From UMGS1663 sp963621995 (lineage in GTDB: Bacteria > Bacillota > Clostridia > TANB77 > CAG-508): DNA of 43,130 nt. Position 1 is the stretch's first letter. Every line of letters begins with the position of its first letter. Under the pieces are notes generated by a model. The model did no database searches and had not been told where the DNA came from. It saw only the letters and a program-made list of their open reading frames with translations. Position numbers and translations under genes: made by a program. Positions 1 through 7,859 of the stretch are shown here, in pieces. Location: assembly GCA_963621995.1 (NCBI GenBank), contig CAVFFZ010000010.1:1-43130 (forward strand), given 5' to 3'.

Positions 1-29
1 TATTTAGTGTTATACTAACTTAAACGACC

Positions 30-43
30 ACTGCGATAGCAGT
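30..43. repeat. Short palindrome at window start
   Basis: ACTGC-GATA-GCAGT forms a perfect 5-bp stem with a 4-base loop just downstream of the broken nuclease gene. No T-run follows, so it does not look like a terminator. It could be part of a repeat cut off by the window edge. Confidence 0.35.
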
Positions 44-55
44 TTAGTGCAATTA

Positions 56-336
56 CTATTTATTTGTTTCATCTATATCTAAATATATGTTTATTTCTTC
101 TTCTATTGGCAATTTATCTATCAATTCTTTTGATAGTTGTTCTTTCAATTCATAAGTTGAAACACCTATAGGAACATTTGTGGATTTCAAAGACCAATCT
201 ACCGTTACTCTGTTCTTTCCTTTACATAATAATAAACCAATCGTAGGTGCATCACATTCTTTTTTTTATTGTTTCATTAACTGCTGTTACATAAAATCCT
301 AATTGTCCTATATATTCTGGTTCAAATTCACTTGCT
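56..336 (-). pseudogene. Remnant of YhcG/DUF1016-family PDDEXK nuclease (C-terminal part)
   Basis: Two minus-strand segments in different frames together read like the end of the YhcG/DUF1016 nuclease domain. The first (about 335-265) gives EFEPEYIGQLGFYVTAVNE. The second (about 262-56) gives DAPTIGLLLCKGKNRVTVDW and then a stretch with PIGVSTYEL, ending at a stop at 56-58. The frame breaks in an A-run near 263-270, and a stop lies in frame just upstream of the first segment. The N-terminal half, with the usual catalytic region, is missing. The family normally acts in defence or recombination-type DNA processing; this copy cannot be functional. The family call rests on remembered motifs. Confidence 0.7.
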
Positions 337-346
337 TTTTTCTTTG

Positions 347-435
347 TTATTCAATTGTTTCTTTTTCTAGTTCTTTTAAACTCTTTTTAGGTGTTGGCAA
401 AAGTTTCCTTAAATTGTTCTTACTTAATGTCCCTT
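347..435 (-). pseudogene. Unassigned coding fragment
   Basis: Directly after the glycosyltransferase stop, an open stretch without a start codon reads LSKNNLRKLLPTPKKSLKEL and ends at TAA (347-349). The LPTP...LKELE pattern looks protein-like, but I cannot assign a family. It lies between two other remnants and may be the tail of the same or another lost gene. Confidence 0.3.
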
Positions 436-445
436 GTAATTTTTA

Positions 446-1183
446 TTATTTTTTCATAAATGATGGCTTGCCTTTTATATATTTAAAAAAACCAAATGAA
501 TATGTTATTCTTTTTATACGAGCTTTATTAAATTGCTTAAACAATCTATATATTCCTTCTAATCCCATTTTACTAATTAATTTAGGAGCCCTTTTTATTT
601 TTCCTGATACAAAATCCACTGTTCCACCACTGCCAATAGCAAATTTAACACCGCATTTTGTTAGTTCTTCTAAATTATCTCTCATAAAGAATTCTTGTTT
701 TGGTGCTCCAAAACCAACAAATATTATATCTGGTTTTTCTTCTTTTATATGATCCATACAGTCATTTATAAACTTTTCTGAAAATGGATAATTTTCATAT
801 GGTGGTGAATATCCCCCTACTTCTATTCCGTATTTTTCTCTAACATTCAAAACAGCTTGTCTATTTGAATCTTCTAAACCACCTAAAAAATAGATTTTCA
901 TATTATTTTCTTTTGCATACTCACAAAAGTCAAATACAATTTCACTACCTGACAATTTTTCAACTTGTTTAAATTTCTTATCTGTAATCCTTGCAAATTT
1001 TAATGGTATTTGTCCATCTAATGTTGCATAATTTTGGTTAACAAAGTTGAATAATTCCTCATTTGTATTTGCCAACCTGATGATTTGTGCATTAAGTGTA
1101 ATAATACATTTCGTTTTATTTGGATCTATTTTAAATAATTCTTCTTTATTTGTAAGATTTATATTTAAATTACAATATTTCAT
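446..1183 (-). CDS. WecG/TagA/CpsF-family glycosyltransferase
   Basis: This 245-residue protein matches the WecG/TagA/CpsF family, which transfers N-acetylmannosamine or a related sugar onto undecaprenyl-diphosphate-linked GlcNAc at the inner membrane face, an early step in teichoic acid or capsule synthesis. Visible family features are YFLGGLEDS near residue 97, the conserved PDIIFVGFGAPKQEFF block near 150, and the GSGGTVDFVSGKIKRAP block near 185 followed by GLEGIYRL. The length is normal. No other wall-polymer genes flank it, so the exact acceptor is unknown. The ATG at 1183 has no good ribosome site of its own and sits behind two tiny coupled reading frames. Confidence 0.88.
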   Translation of the reverse strand: MKYCNLNINLTNKEELFKIDPNKTKCIITLNAQIIRLANTNEELFNFVNQNYATLDGQIPLKFARITDKKFKQVEKLSGSEIVFDFCEYAKENNMKIYFLGGLEDSNRQAVLNVREKYGIEVGGYSPPYENYPFSEKFINDCMDHIKEEKPDIIFVGFGAPKQEFFMRDNLEELTKCGVKFAIGSGGTVDFVSGKIKRAPKLISKMGLEGIYRLFKQFNKARIKRITYSFGFFKYIKGKPSFMKK

Positions 1184-1222
1184 AAATATTTCATAGTGAT
1201 TTTTTCACTATTTTATTCCCCC
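1180..1222 (-). promoter_or_regulatory. Leader with two coupled mini reading frames before the tagA-like gene
   Basis: On the minus strand a GGGGG ribosome-site-like run (1218-1222) is followed by GTG (1208), encoding VKKSL and stopping in an ATGA overlap. The ATG at 1194 then encodes MKYL and stops in a second ATGA-like overlap next to the gene's own ATG (1183). AGTGA-AAAAA-TCACT can also form a small hairpin here. The gene may therefore depend on translational coupling. This is inferred from sequence only. Confidence 0.3.
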
Positions 1223-1320
1223 TTATTTTAAAATATTATTTACATCCTGTATATGGATATGGAATGTTTCTGCTAAATCCTTCTTCATCTTAAAAGTTAA
1301 AGTCAAGATATATTTTTTAA

Positions 1321-1797
1321 TTACAAAGTTCTATAATTGTTTTTGTCTGCTCTTTCATCTAATTTTCTATCATATTGCTCATTTTTGTAAAACCAATCTG
1401 TTTCTTTATTTACTGGATTCTTAGTTCTTGCTTTATCTAATAAAATGTCAAATATAGCTGCTATTGGAAGTACAATAGCAATTAATGCTATAAACATATT
1501 CATATAAGTTTCTGGCCTAAGTGTTTCTCCTTTTATCATAGGTATAATATTTTCTATTAGCCCTCTTCCAAAATAATAGCCATAACCTATTAAATATGCA
1601 ATTGCAGCCCAAATTTTTCTTTTAAATATAAATGGAATCAATGCTAAAACAACAAATAATAATATAACTTCTATATTATTATCTATTGGCTTTAATGTAA
1701 ATTCTATATCTAATGTTCCTGTTATAGCAACTATAAGTCTTAATATCCAAAACATTATTATAAACATTGTTATTAACCAGCTACTTAAATCTTTCAT
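1321..1797 (-). CDS. Hypothetical multi-pass membrane protein
   Basis: I do not recognise a family for this 158-residue protein. About four hydrophobic segments are visible (residues 8-25, 41-58, 65-80 and 101-120), followed by a charged, probably cytoplasmic tail rich in Lys, Asp, Arg and Asn. The start is well supported by AGGAG about seven bases upstream of the ATG. It follows the terminator of the DUF1292 gene, so it is probably its own transcription unit. Confidence 0.7.
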   Translation of the reverse strand: MKDLSSWLITMFIIMFWILRLIVAITGTLDIEFTLKPIDNNIEVILLFVVLALIPFIFKRKIWAAIAYLIGYGYYFGRGLIENIIPMIKGETLRPETYMNMFIALIAIVLPIAAIFDILLDKARTKNPVNKETDWFYKNEQYDRKLDERADKNNYRTL

Positions 1798-1899
1798 TTT
1801 ATTTTCTCCTTTTACTTTTTTATAAAATTAAACTATCACTTTTATGTAATAATATTCTTCTATAGAAAGTTATCATTCTATGATATCTTTTAGAATATA

Positions 1900-1936
1900 A
1901 AAAATATAGAGGTTAGAATTATTAGTTCCAACCTCC
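1900..1936 (-). terminator. Terminator after the DUF1292 gene
   Basis: Read on the minus strand, GAGGTTGGAA and TTCTAACCTC pair around a six-to-seven-base loop with one mismatch. The stem is followed by TATATTTTTT. It lies directly after the stop of the gene ending at 1946. Confidence 0.7.
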
Positions 1937-1945
1937 AACCTTTTA

Positions 1946-2263
1946 TTATTTTTCATCATCTACAAAATTAAATTCATCTTTGAATTTTTCTTTAAAGATT
2001 TCGAATACTTTATTAAGTGTATCTTCATCATCAACACTTACATAAGATTCTTCTTCTTCAGATTCTGTATCTTCTACTTTTAGAATTACAACTTCTCCTT
2101 CTGTTTCTTCATCTTCTTCTACTGGAAGTAATACTACATATTCTTCTCCTTCTAATTCTATTAAATCTAAAAATTCAAAAGGTACTTCTTCTCCATTTTC
2201 ATCGTTTAATACGATAATATTATCTAATTCCTCCTCTGGAATGTTGTTTTCATTTTCATCCAT
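1946..2263 (-). CDS. DUF1292 (YrzB-family) protein
   Basis: This is a small, very acidic protein of 105 residues. It has the DUF1292 pattern: an N-terminal region with IIVLNDENGEEVPFEFLDLI, then EGEEYVVLLPVEE, and a C-terminal FEIFKEKFKDEFNFVDDE. Its function is unknown, but it conservedly follows ireB and ruvX in Firmicutes, as here. A TTG 21 bases upstream is in frame, but AAGGAG lies nine to ten bases before the ATG at 2263, so I place the start there. Confidence 0.88.
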   Translation of the reverse strand: MDENENNIPEEELDNIIVLNDENGEEVPFEFLDLIELEGEEYVVLLPVEEDEETEGEVVILKVEDTESEEEESYVSVDDEDTLNKVFEIFKEKFKDEFNFVDDEK

Positions 2264-2385
2264 TTTAAAATTTTCTCCTTTCAATTATTTATATTAATTG
2301 TATTTCTACAATATTAATATCTCTTCGTTAGTATTTGTAATTTTGTTTTATCATATACTATTTTTTGTATTTGTGCAATATATGT

Positions 2386-2808
2386 TTAAGAATTTTCACA
2401 TTTTTTCATATAAGTCTCTAAAATATATACTGCTGATATGGTGTCTACTATATTTCTTTTTTTGTTTTTATTAACATTCAAAAAATTCATTGTTTTATGT
2501 GCTGCAACTGTTGTAAGTCTTTCGTCTATTGTCTCTACTTCTATTTTTGGAAATTTGCATTTGCATTTATGTATAAATTTTTCTGTTACTTCAGCTCTTT
2601 CAGTTTTAGTTCCATTCATATTTATCGGCATTCCTATAACAAAGGTATCAATTTCATATTGTTTTAATAATTCTTCAAGTCTTTTTAATACTACTTTGTC
2701 ATTTCCTTGATGATGAATAGTTTCTAATCCTTGTACAGTAATATTTAATGCATCTGTTATAGCAATTCCAACTCTAGCATCTCCATAATCTATTCCAAGT
2801 TTTCTCAT
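2386..2808 (-). CDS. ruvX: RuvX/YqgF-family pre-16S rRNA nuclease
   Basis: This 140-residue RNase H-fold protein begins with LGIDYGDARVGIAITD, in which the first Asp is a predicted metal ligand. It continues with VIGMPINMNGTKTERAE and ETIDERLTTVAAH, the other conserved blocks of the YqgF/RuvX family, and ends with VDTISAVYILETY. Members trim the 5' end of 16S rRNA or act as Holliday-junction-resolvase-like nucleases. It starts two bases after ireB and is followed by the DUF1292 gene, the standard Firmicutes order, so the three are probably co-transcribed. Confidence 0.93.
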   Translation of the reverse strand: MRKLGIDYGDARVGIAITDALNITVQGLETIHHQGNDKVVLKRLEELLKQYEIDTFVIGMPINMNGTKTERAEVTEKFIHKCKCKFPKIEVETIDERLTTVAAHKTMNFLNVNKNKKRNIVDTISAVYILETYMKKCENS

Positions 2809-2810
2809 TA

Positions 2811-3068
2811 CTATTCTTCTTCCATTCCTATATAGTTTTTAACCATTTTTTCTAATAATTCATCTCTTTCTATTTGACGAATTAAATTTCTAGCCCCTTT
2901 ATGACTAGTAATATATGTTGGATCTCCAGATAAAATATACCCAACTATTTGATTAACTGGATTGTACCCTTTTTCTGATAATGCTTCATATATTTCTTTT
3001 AAAATTTCCCTAGTCTCTAATTTTCCTTCATTTGGTACTTTGAAGCACATTGTTTCATCATTTGCCAT
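2811..3068 (-). CDS. ireB: IreB-family regulatory phosphoprotein
   Basis: This 85-residue protein has the IreB/DUF965 pattern: CFKVPNEGK with the preceding Thr region, REILKEIYEALSEKGYNP, NQIVGYILSGDPTYITSHKG and ARNLIRQIERDELLEKMVKNY. In enterococci IreB is a substrate of the Ser/Thr kinase IreK and affects cell-wall stress resistance; the role here is inferred from the family. AAGGAGG lies eight bases before the ATG. The usual upstream neighbour alaS is absent, and the GAF/GGDEF-like gene sits there instead, 26 bases away. Confidence 0.93.
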   Translation of the reverse strand: MANDETMCFKVPNEGKLETREILKEIYEALSEKGYNPVNQIVGYILSGDPTYITSHKGARNLIRQIERDELLEKMVKNYIGMEEE

Positions 3069-3094
3069 ATTTTTTACCTCCTTAACAAGTAAGT

Positions 3095-4207
3095 CTATAT
3101 ATAATTAATTTGGCTTTCATTTGCTTTTGCAGAGTCTATATATTCTTCTAATTTTTTAGTAGTTCCTTCTAAAGCTGTTCCTTTATAATAAGTAGTAACT
3201 GCTATATTAATTTTAGGACTAACTATTTGTGGTTTATCTCCCTCAAATACGTCTTCTTCTACTTGTTCTAATTTCATATTTTCCACATTTTTCTTTATTT
3301 CAGTCATAAATTCTGTTATTCCATCTACATCTATTCCAGTAAATGCTATTACAAATTTTGGTCCCATATATCTTACAAAAACATATTCAGCAGCTATATT
3401 TTGTCTTACCATATCACTAACTTTTGAAATAACATAATTTCCTGTATGTCTGCCACATTCTTCGTTTATATTATTTATATTTATTATTTTGAACATACAT
3501 ATAGCAGAAGTATCATAATTATCAATTTTTCTTTTACCTTCTCCATATAGATATTCTTCTGATTTTAAACCTGTAAATTCATCATTTCTAACTATATTTT
3601 CTATTACATTTTGTTTATCGATTGTCTTTATTACAGATACTATATTATTTTTTACAACTTGTAATATGGTTCTATCTATGTTGTCAAAATCGTGTGGAAC
3701 TCCACTCTCAATAATCCAATATCCTATATATATATTGTCTATATATAATGGGAAAAACATTGCTGATTTTGCTCTTCCAAATTCCATTTTTTGATAAGGA
3801 AGTCTATCCCCTTCTTTTTCTACTGTAATATATCGAGGCTCTGCTTTTTGAATACTTTCTTTAAAAATTTCCTCTGAGTGTAGATTTTTTAAAGTATCCC
3901 AATGTTTACTATCTACATTTGTTGCTTTTATTGTATACTCAGCACCATTATACACAACAATTGTAGAATATTTTATGTCATATTTTTCAATTAATATATC
4001 ATTTATTTTCTTAATTTTTTCATCTGGCGTTTTTTCTTCACTAATAGTATCCATAAATTCTTGTAACACATTTAAGCTTACTATTTTTTGGTTTAAGTTA
4101 CTAAAAGTATCTATTTTCTTATGCACTGACATATTGTATAACATTAAGAATACAATAATGACTACTAGTAATATAATCATAGCTATAGTCAAATTTAGCA
4201 CCTCCAT
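3095..4207 (-). CDS. Membrane-anchored GAF plus degenerate GGDEF-domain protein
   Basis: This 370-residue protein has one N-terminal membrane helix (about 8-25). A GAF-like sensor region (about 40-190, with MFFPLYIDNIYIGYWIIES) follows, then a C-terminal GGDEF-like domain (about 205-340). The family's D-x-L-T-G-L entry motif appears as DEFTGLKSEEYLY, but the signature GGDEF/GGEEF is replaced by MGPKF, so diguanylate cyclase activity is unlikely. It may be a sensor or a nucleotide-binding scaffold. GGAGG lies inside the ATG-proximal codons and is ideally spaced for the TTG at about 4192, so translation may begin there. It follows the AT-hook ATPase by 26 bases and precedes ireB by 26 bases. 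Confidence 0.8.
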   Translation of the reverse strand: MEVLNLTIAMIILLVVIIVFLMLYNMSVHKKIDTFSNLNQKIVSLNVLQEFMDTISEEKTPDEKIKKINDILIEKYDIKYSTIVVYNGAEYTIKATNVDSKHWDTLKNLHSEEIFKESIQKAEPRYITVEKEGDRLPYQKMEFGRAKSAMFFPLYIDNIYIGYWIIESGVPHDFDNIDRTILQVVKNNIVSVIKTIDKQNVIENIVRNDEFTGLKSEEYLYGEGKRKIDNYDTSAICMFKIININNINEECGRHTGNYVISKVSDMVRQNIAAEYVFVRYMGPKFVIAFTGIDVDGITEFMTEIKKNVENMKLEQVEEDVFEGDKPQIVSPKINIAVTTYYKGTALEGTTKKLEEYIDSAKANESQINYI

Positions 4208-4233
4208 TTTTTTGCTATTTTTATTTTTCCTTT

Positions 4234-6615
4234 TTAATAATTTCTTTTCATTTTATCTAAAGTAGAATTCATATCATTAGAAAATGTATTTCTTGCAACA
4301 TATTTATTATATTTAGGATTACTATATTTTGCTTTATTGCTATTCATATAATTTCCTATTACAGGATATACCATACTGGCTAATTTATTTAATGAATTAA
4401 TAAATTCTTTTGAATATCCACTTAATGTAATATTACAATTTATTAGCTCTTCTAAGTATTTTGCATATACTTGTCCATCAAATGGTATTACACAATATTG
4501 AATAGTTTCTCTATTAAATAATTCTGTCATAAATGACATTGCAGGGTCATTGTAAAATGCCATTCCACCTATAATAGCCTTTTCTGTAACTCCTTTAACT
4601 TTAGTATATTTATTGATAACTGCTCTTAATTTATTTGGTTCTAATATACCTTTTGCTTTTAATTCTCTTAAATAAGCTGTTAATGGTTGAATTGTAAGTA
4701 CATCCATACTTTGTACTAAATACATTTCGCTTGCTTCTTTTAAATAACCATATTGTGTAGAAAAATCACAATCTAATAATATTAAAGCATAGTTTTTTAC
4801 TAAAGTTTCTAATATTGAAGTATAGTCTTCAATATTATTTTTTTCACCAGGTAATGATGTATATACATCTAAATTACTATTTACTTTTATACCTTCGGCA
4901 ATACCTTGACTTAATCTTTCTGTGCAAACATATGCTATTTTTCTTAATTGTTCTTCATTTTTTGTATAAATATAGTATGAATTTCTATTTTCTGTTAGAT
5001 CTAAAATTGCTGTTTTTATTCCTTGGTTTGATAATACTTCTGCTAAATTATTTACTAAAAATGATGTTCCATTTTTTTGAGTTCCTACAAAAGCTACTAT
5101 TTTTTTATCTCTTGTTAGTAAACTTTCTAAATTTGCAGATGATTCTCTATAATCTTGTAAATGTGACTCATTTGGTTTAGAATTAAAGAAATCTTCTTCA
5201 TCATTTGAATTATAACTTGAGTTATAGTCATTATTTATTGTTGTTTCTTCTGGTTCCTTTTCTTGTTCGTCATCTTCCCAACCCGGAAGAACATTTTCAT
5301 CATTATACTCTTCATTTTCTTGACTATTATATTCATTTGATTCGCCATCTTCAAATTCTGGTAACATATCATCGTCAAATCCTGGAAGTACTGTATCTTC
5401 TTCAAACTGTAGTCCATCGTCATTTATTTTTTCTGCTTTTGAAGTTTGTCTTTCTTCCATCTCTGGCATATCTTCAAATTCCGGTAATATAGAATCTTCT
5501 TCAGGTTCTATTGTTTGTTCTTCTACTGGATTTTTTCTTGGTCTACCTCTTCTTTTTTTTGCTTCTGCTTCTACTTGAGTACTTTCAGGTTGCATTTTTC
5601 TTGGCCTACCTCTTTTCTTCTTTGGCTCTTCAACCATTTCAGGAACTTCATATACTGTTTTTTGTGTATTAGTTTCTTCTATATCTGGCACATTTATTTT
5701 TTCCATTTTTCGTACTAATTTTCCCTCTGTTTTTTCAGTTTTTTGTACTCTTCTTACTGTATTAGCCGATGGAATAATAACTGGTTTAGTTAGCTTTTTT
5801 TCACCAATTAGTATAGATTCTACCTTTATTCCGCTATTGCTAATTGTTCCACTTGTATTATTATTTAATTTTGGTTTACTTTGACTTTGATATTGTCCAT
5901 ATTTTGGTGTCTTTGGTTTTTCAAAAGACATTAATTGTTGATATCTAGGACTATTTTCTTCCAATACTGCTTTAACATTTAATGGTAAAAATTTTACAAT
6001 AACTTTTAATTGTTGATCTGTATATTGTGCTGCAATGCTATCAAAACTTTCTACATAACGTTCTTCATTTCTTCCTAAACGTTTATAATGTGTTAATATG
6101 TTTTGAATTTCTGTTTCACTAACATCTGCTTCATTTTCTGGTTTGTAATCAACATCATTAGAATCTATTTTATAATAAACTTTCGCCTCTTTTTTAGATC
6201 TTGGCTTTTGAATTAATTTACATACTTCTTCTATGCTTCTATCTTGTCCAAGTAAAGCACTATAAACTCCTATTCCAAACAATTTTATTAATAAATTATC
6301 TGATTTAGTACGTCTATCTGTTGCAATTAATATAATTGGAATATCTTCACCTGCAGTGGTAGAAGCCTCATCTGAAATATTATCTAATTTTTCAAATATA
6401 AAATTATCTATTGTTTCATAGTTATTATTAGTAAAAGGCTCTAAATCTTCACTTATAACAACACGATCATAAGTCTTATCTTTTTCTAACTCTTTTATAA
6501 TAGCATTAAAATAATATACATTTTTACTTAAAATTATTTCTTTATACATTTGTTGATATTTTTTTACAATTGTCTCTGAAATAGATTCATTACTCACTGC
6601 AAATAAAACTTTCAT
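4234..6615 (-). CDS. Receiver-like/AT-hook/ParA-MinD-type ATPase (CpaE/TadZ-like layout)
   Basis: This is a 793-residue protein. Residues 1-140 look like a receiver-type alpha/beta domain, with IPIILIATDRR near 92-102. Residues 230-500 are low-complexity and charged. They carry two AT-hook-like cores, KRGRPRK near 334 and RRGRPRK near 355, and four copies of an LP-x-[FW]-[ED]-D motif (about 377, 410, 418 and 443). Residues 503-700 form a MinD/ParA-like domain with a deviant P-loop, FVGTQKNGTSFLVNNLA, and a likely switch region LILLDCDFS. The layout recalls CpaE/TadZ pilus-localising ATPases, but AT-hooks are unusual in bacteria. GGAGGGG precedes the ATG and lies inside the end of the upstream gene, four bases away. 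The function is unknown; it could tether DNA or a membrane machine. Confidence 0.75.
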   Translation of the reverse strand: MKVLFAVSNESISETIVKKYQQMYKEIILSKNVYYFNAIIKELEKDKTYDRVVISEDLEPFTNNNYETIDNFIFEKLDNISDEASTTAGEDIPIILIATDRRTKSDNLLIKLFGIGVYSALLGQDRSIEEVCKLIQKPRSKKEAKVYYKIDSNDVDYKPENEADVSETEIQNILTHYKRLGRNEERYVESFDSIAAQYTDQQLKVIVKFLPLNVKAVLEENSPRYQQLMSFEKPKTPKYGQYQSQSKPKLNNNTSGTISNSGIKVESILIGEKKLTKPVIIPSANTVRRVQKTEKTEGKLVRKMEKINVPDIEETNTQKTVYEVPEMVEEPKKKRGRPRKMQPESTQVEAEAKKRRGRPRKNPVEEQTIEPEEDSILPEFEDMPEMEERQTSKAEKINDDGLQFEEDTVLPGFDDDMLPEFEDGESNEYNSQENEEYNDENVLPGWEDDEQEKEPEETTINNDYNSSYNSNDEEDFFNSKPNESHLQDYRESSANLESLLTRDKKIVAFVGTQKNGTSFLVNNLAEVLSNQGIKTAILDLTENRNSYYIYTKNEEQLRKIAYVCTERLSQGIAEGIKVNSNLDVYTSLPGEKNNIEDYTSILETLVKNYALILLDCDFSTQYGYLKEASEMYLVQSMDVLTIQPLTAYLRELKAKGILEPNKLRAVINKYTKVKGVTEKAIIGGMAFYNDPAMSFMTELFNRETIQYCVIPFDGQVYAKYLEELINCNITLSGYSKEFINSLNKLASMVYPVIGNYMNSNKAKYSNPKYNKYVARNTFSNDMNSTLDKMKRNY

Positions 6616-6619
6616 TTGT

Positions 6620-7069
6620 TTAACCCCTCCAACCTTTTACTACAATTGCAAATATTAATGGTAATACTTGCGCTATTACAAATATTGTAATAATTGAAAT
6701 CATAATAGCAAAACCTTTATCTCTTGTGTCTAATTTACGAATACCTAAAACATATTGATAAATAGCACTAATAGCTATTCCTACAAAACAAAATGGTATA
6801 CTATAAATTTGTACTTTATTTAATATGTATGCTGTTAATCCGTATGTTTCTGAGCCATATGCTGCTTGATAATCTTCTAATGTTTTTTTCTCATTATCTT
6901 TTATTTCTACTAATTGACTCATTGTTTCACTTTGTTTTACTTCATTTGATATTGAATTTGTTGTTGCTCTTGTTGTTTTTGCATTAATTGCATTTGTATT
7001 AGTTGCAAATACTACTGTAGTAGAAAATATACAAATAACAATAGCAAAAACTATACTTATTTTTTTCAT
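6620..7069 (-). CDS. Small exported two-helix membrane protein, VirB2/TrbC-pilin-like
   Basis: This 149-residue protein has a clear N-terminal signal sequence (residues 1-22, ending VVFATN) and a Ser/Thr/Asn-rich linker. Two hydrophobic segments follow (about 88-108 and 118-140), separated by a short polar loop (RKLDTRDKG). That arrangement resembles VirB2/TrbC-type pilin subunits of type IV secretion, though I see no diagnostic motif. It is the first gene of a tight unit: the ribosome site of the ATPase lies within its last codons. It could instead be an uncharacterised membrane partner of that ATPase. Confidence 0.65.
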   Translation of the reverse strand: MKKISIVFAIVICIFSTTVVFATNTNAINAKTTRATTNSISNEVKQSETMSQLVEIKDNEKKTLEDYQAAYGSETYGLTAYILNKVQIYSIPFCFVGIAISAIYQYVLGIRKLDTRDKGFAIMISIITIFVIAQVLPLIFAIVVKGWRG

Positions 7070-7292
7070 TTATAGTTGCCCCTTTCTAGCATTTCCTATT
7101 TTTTACTTTTCTGGCACAAATTATACTTATACTATAATACAATATTATCAAAAAAATAGCAAGAAAATATGAATATTTTTTTATATTCTTTTAGAGAAAT
7201 TAGATTTATTACATTTTTTTATTTTATTTTTGTATATTTATATTTAAAACGAAATATACTTACATTATAACTTGTATAGAAAGGATTTTTTT

Positions 7293-7751
7293 ATGAAAAA
7301 TTTTTGGTTATATGTAAAATCTATTTTTATTCCTTTAACCATAGGTGGAATTGTTGGAATTATTATCTCTAAATTTATGGATTATAACATTCTTGTAAAA
7401 CCTCCATTAGCACCTCCTAGTATTTTATTTCCTATAATATGGACTATTTTATATATTTTAATGGGGATTTCTTATGGAATACTTAAAATCGATTATAAAG
7501 TAAATATGGATGTCAAATTTATTTATTACATACAATTAGGAGTAAATGCTTTATGGTCAATTTTTTTCTTTGTTTTTGAATTAAGACTATTTTCTTTTAT
7601 TTGGATACTCTTACTTGCATTGCTTGTACTTATTATGATTATTAAATTTTATCAAAGAAATAAGGTATCAGGCCTCTTACAAGTTCCTTATTTATTATGG
7701 GTATTATTTGCTTCTTATTTGAATTTAGGCTTTTATTTATTAAATAGGTAA
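7293..7751 (+). CDS. tspO: TspO/MBR-family membrane protein
   Basis: The protein has 152 residues and five hydrophobic helices. Family motifs are visible: KPPLAPPSILFPIIWTILY near residue 38, QLGVNALWSIFFF near 88, and a final PYLLWVLFASYLNLGFYLLN. TspO proteins bind porphyrins and other hydrophobic ligands and are linked to stress responses. A TTG 21 bases upstream is in frame, but AGAAAGGA sits correctly before the ATG at 7293. The gene stands alone and ends at a terminator shared with sigK. Confidence 0.93.
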   Translation: MKNFWLYVKSIFIPLTIGGIVGIIISKFMDYNILVKPPLAPPSILFPIIWTILYILMGISYGILKIDYKVNMDVKFIYYIQLGVNALWSIFFFVFELRLFSFIWILLLALLVLIMIIKFYQRNKVSGLLQVPYLLWVLFASYLNLGFYLLNR

Positions 7752-7809
7752 TTAGTAGCTTAATGCAGTATAAATTATCCTGTTTTATTATTATAATTAT
7801 GCTAGGAAC

Positions 7810-7842
7810 AAAAAAGGTGATACTTTTAGTACCACCTTTTTT
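7810..7842. terminator. Bidirectional terminator between tspO and sigK
   Basis: AAAAAAGGTG and CACCTTTTTT pair, extended inward by ATAC/GTAC with one mismatch. T-runs occur on both strands. It separates two convergent genes. Confidence 0.85.
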
Positions 7843-7859
7843 ATTTTGTTTGTTACATA

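Noticed and set aside
1223..1288. Tiny minus frame MKKDLAETFHIHIQDVNN
   Set aside because: Only 21 codons, no ribosome site and no recognised family. It may be a fragment but cannot be supported.
4815..5718. Plus-strand frames opposite the AT-hook ATPase
   Set aside because: Composition is the mirror of acidic/lysine-rich codons, without ribosome sites; the minus-strand gene explains the region.
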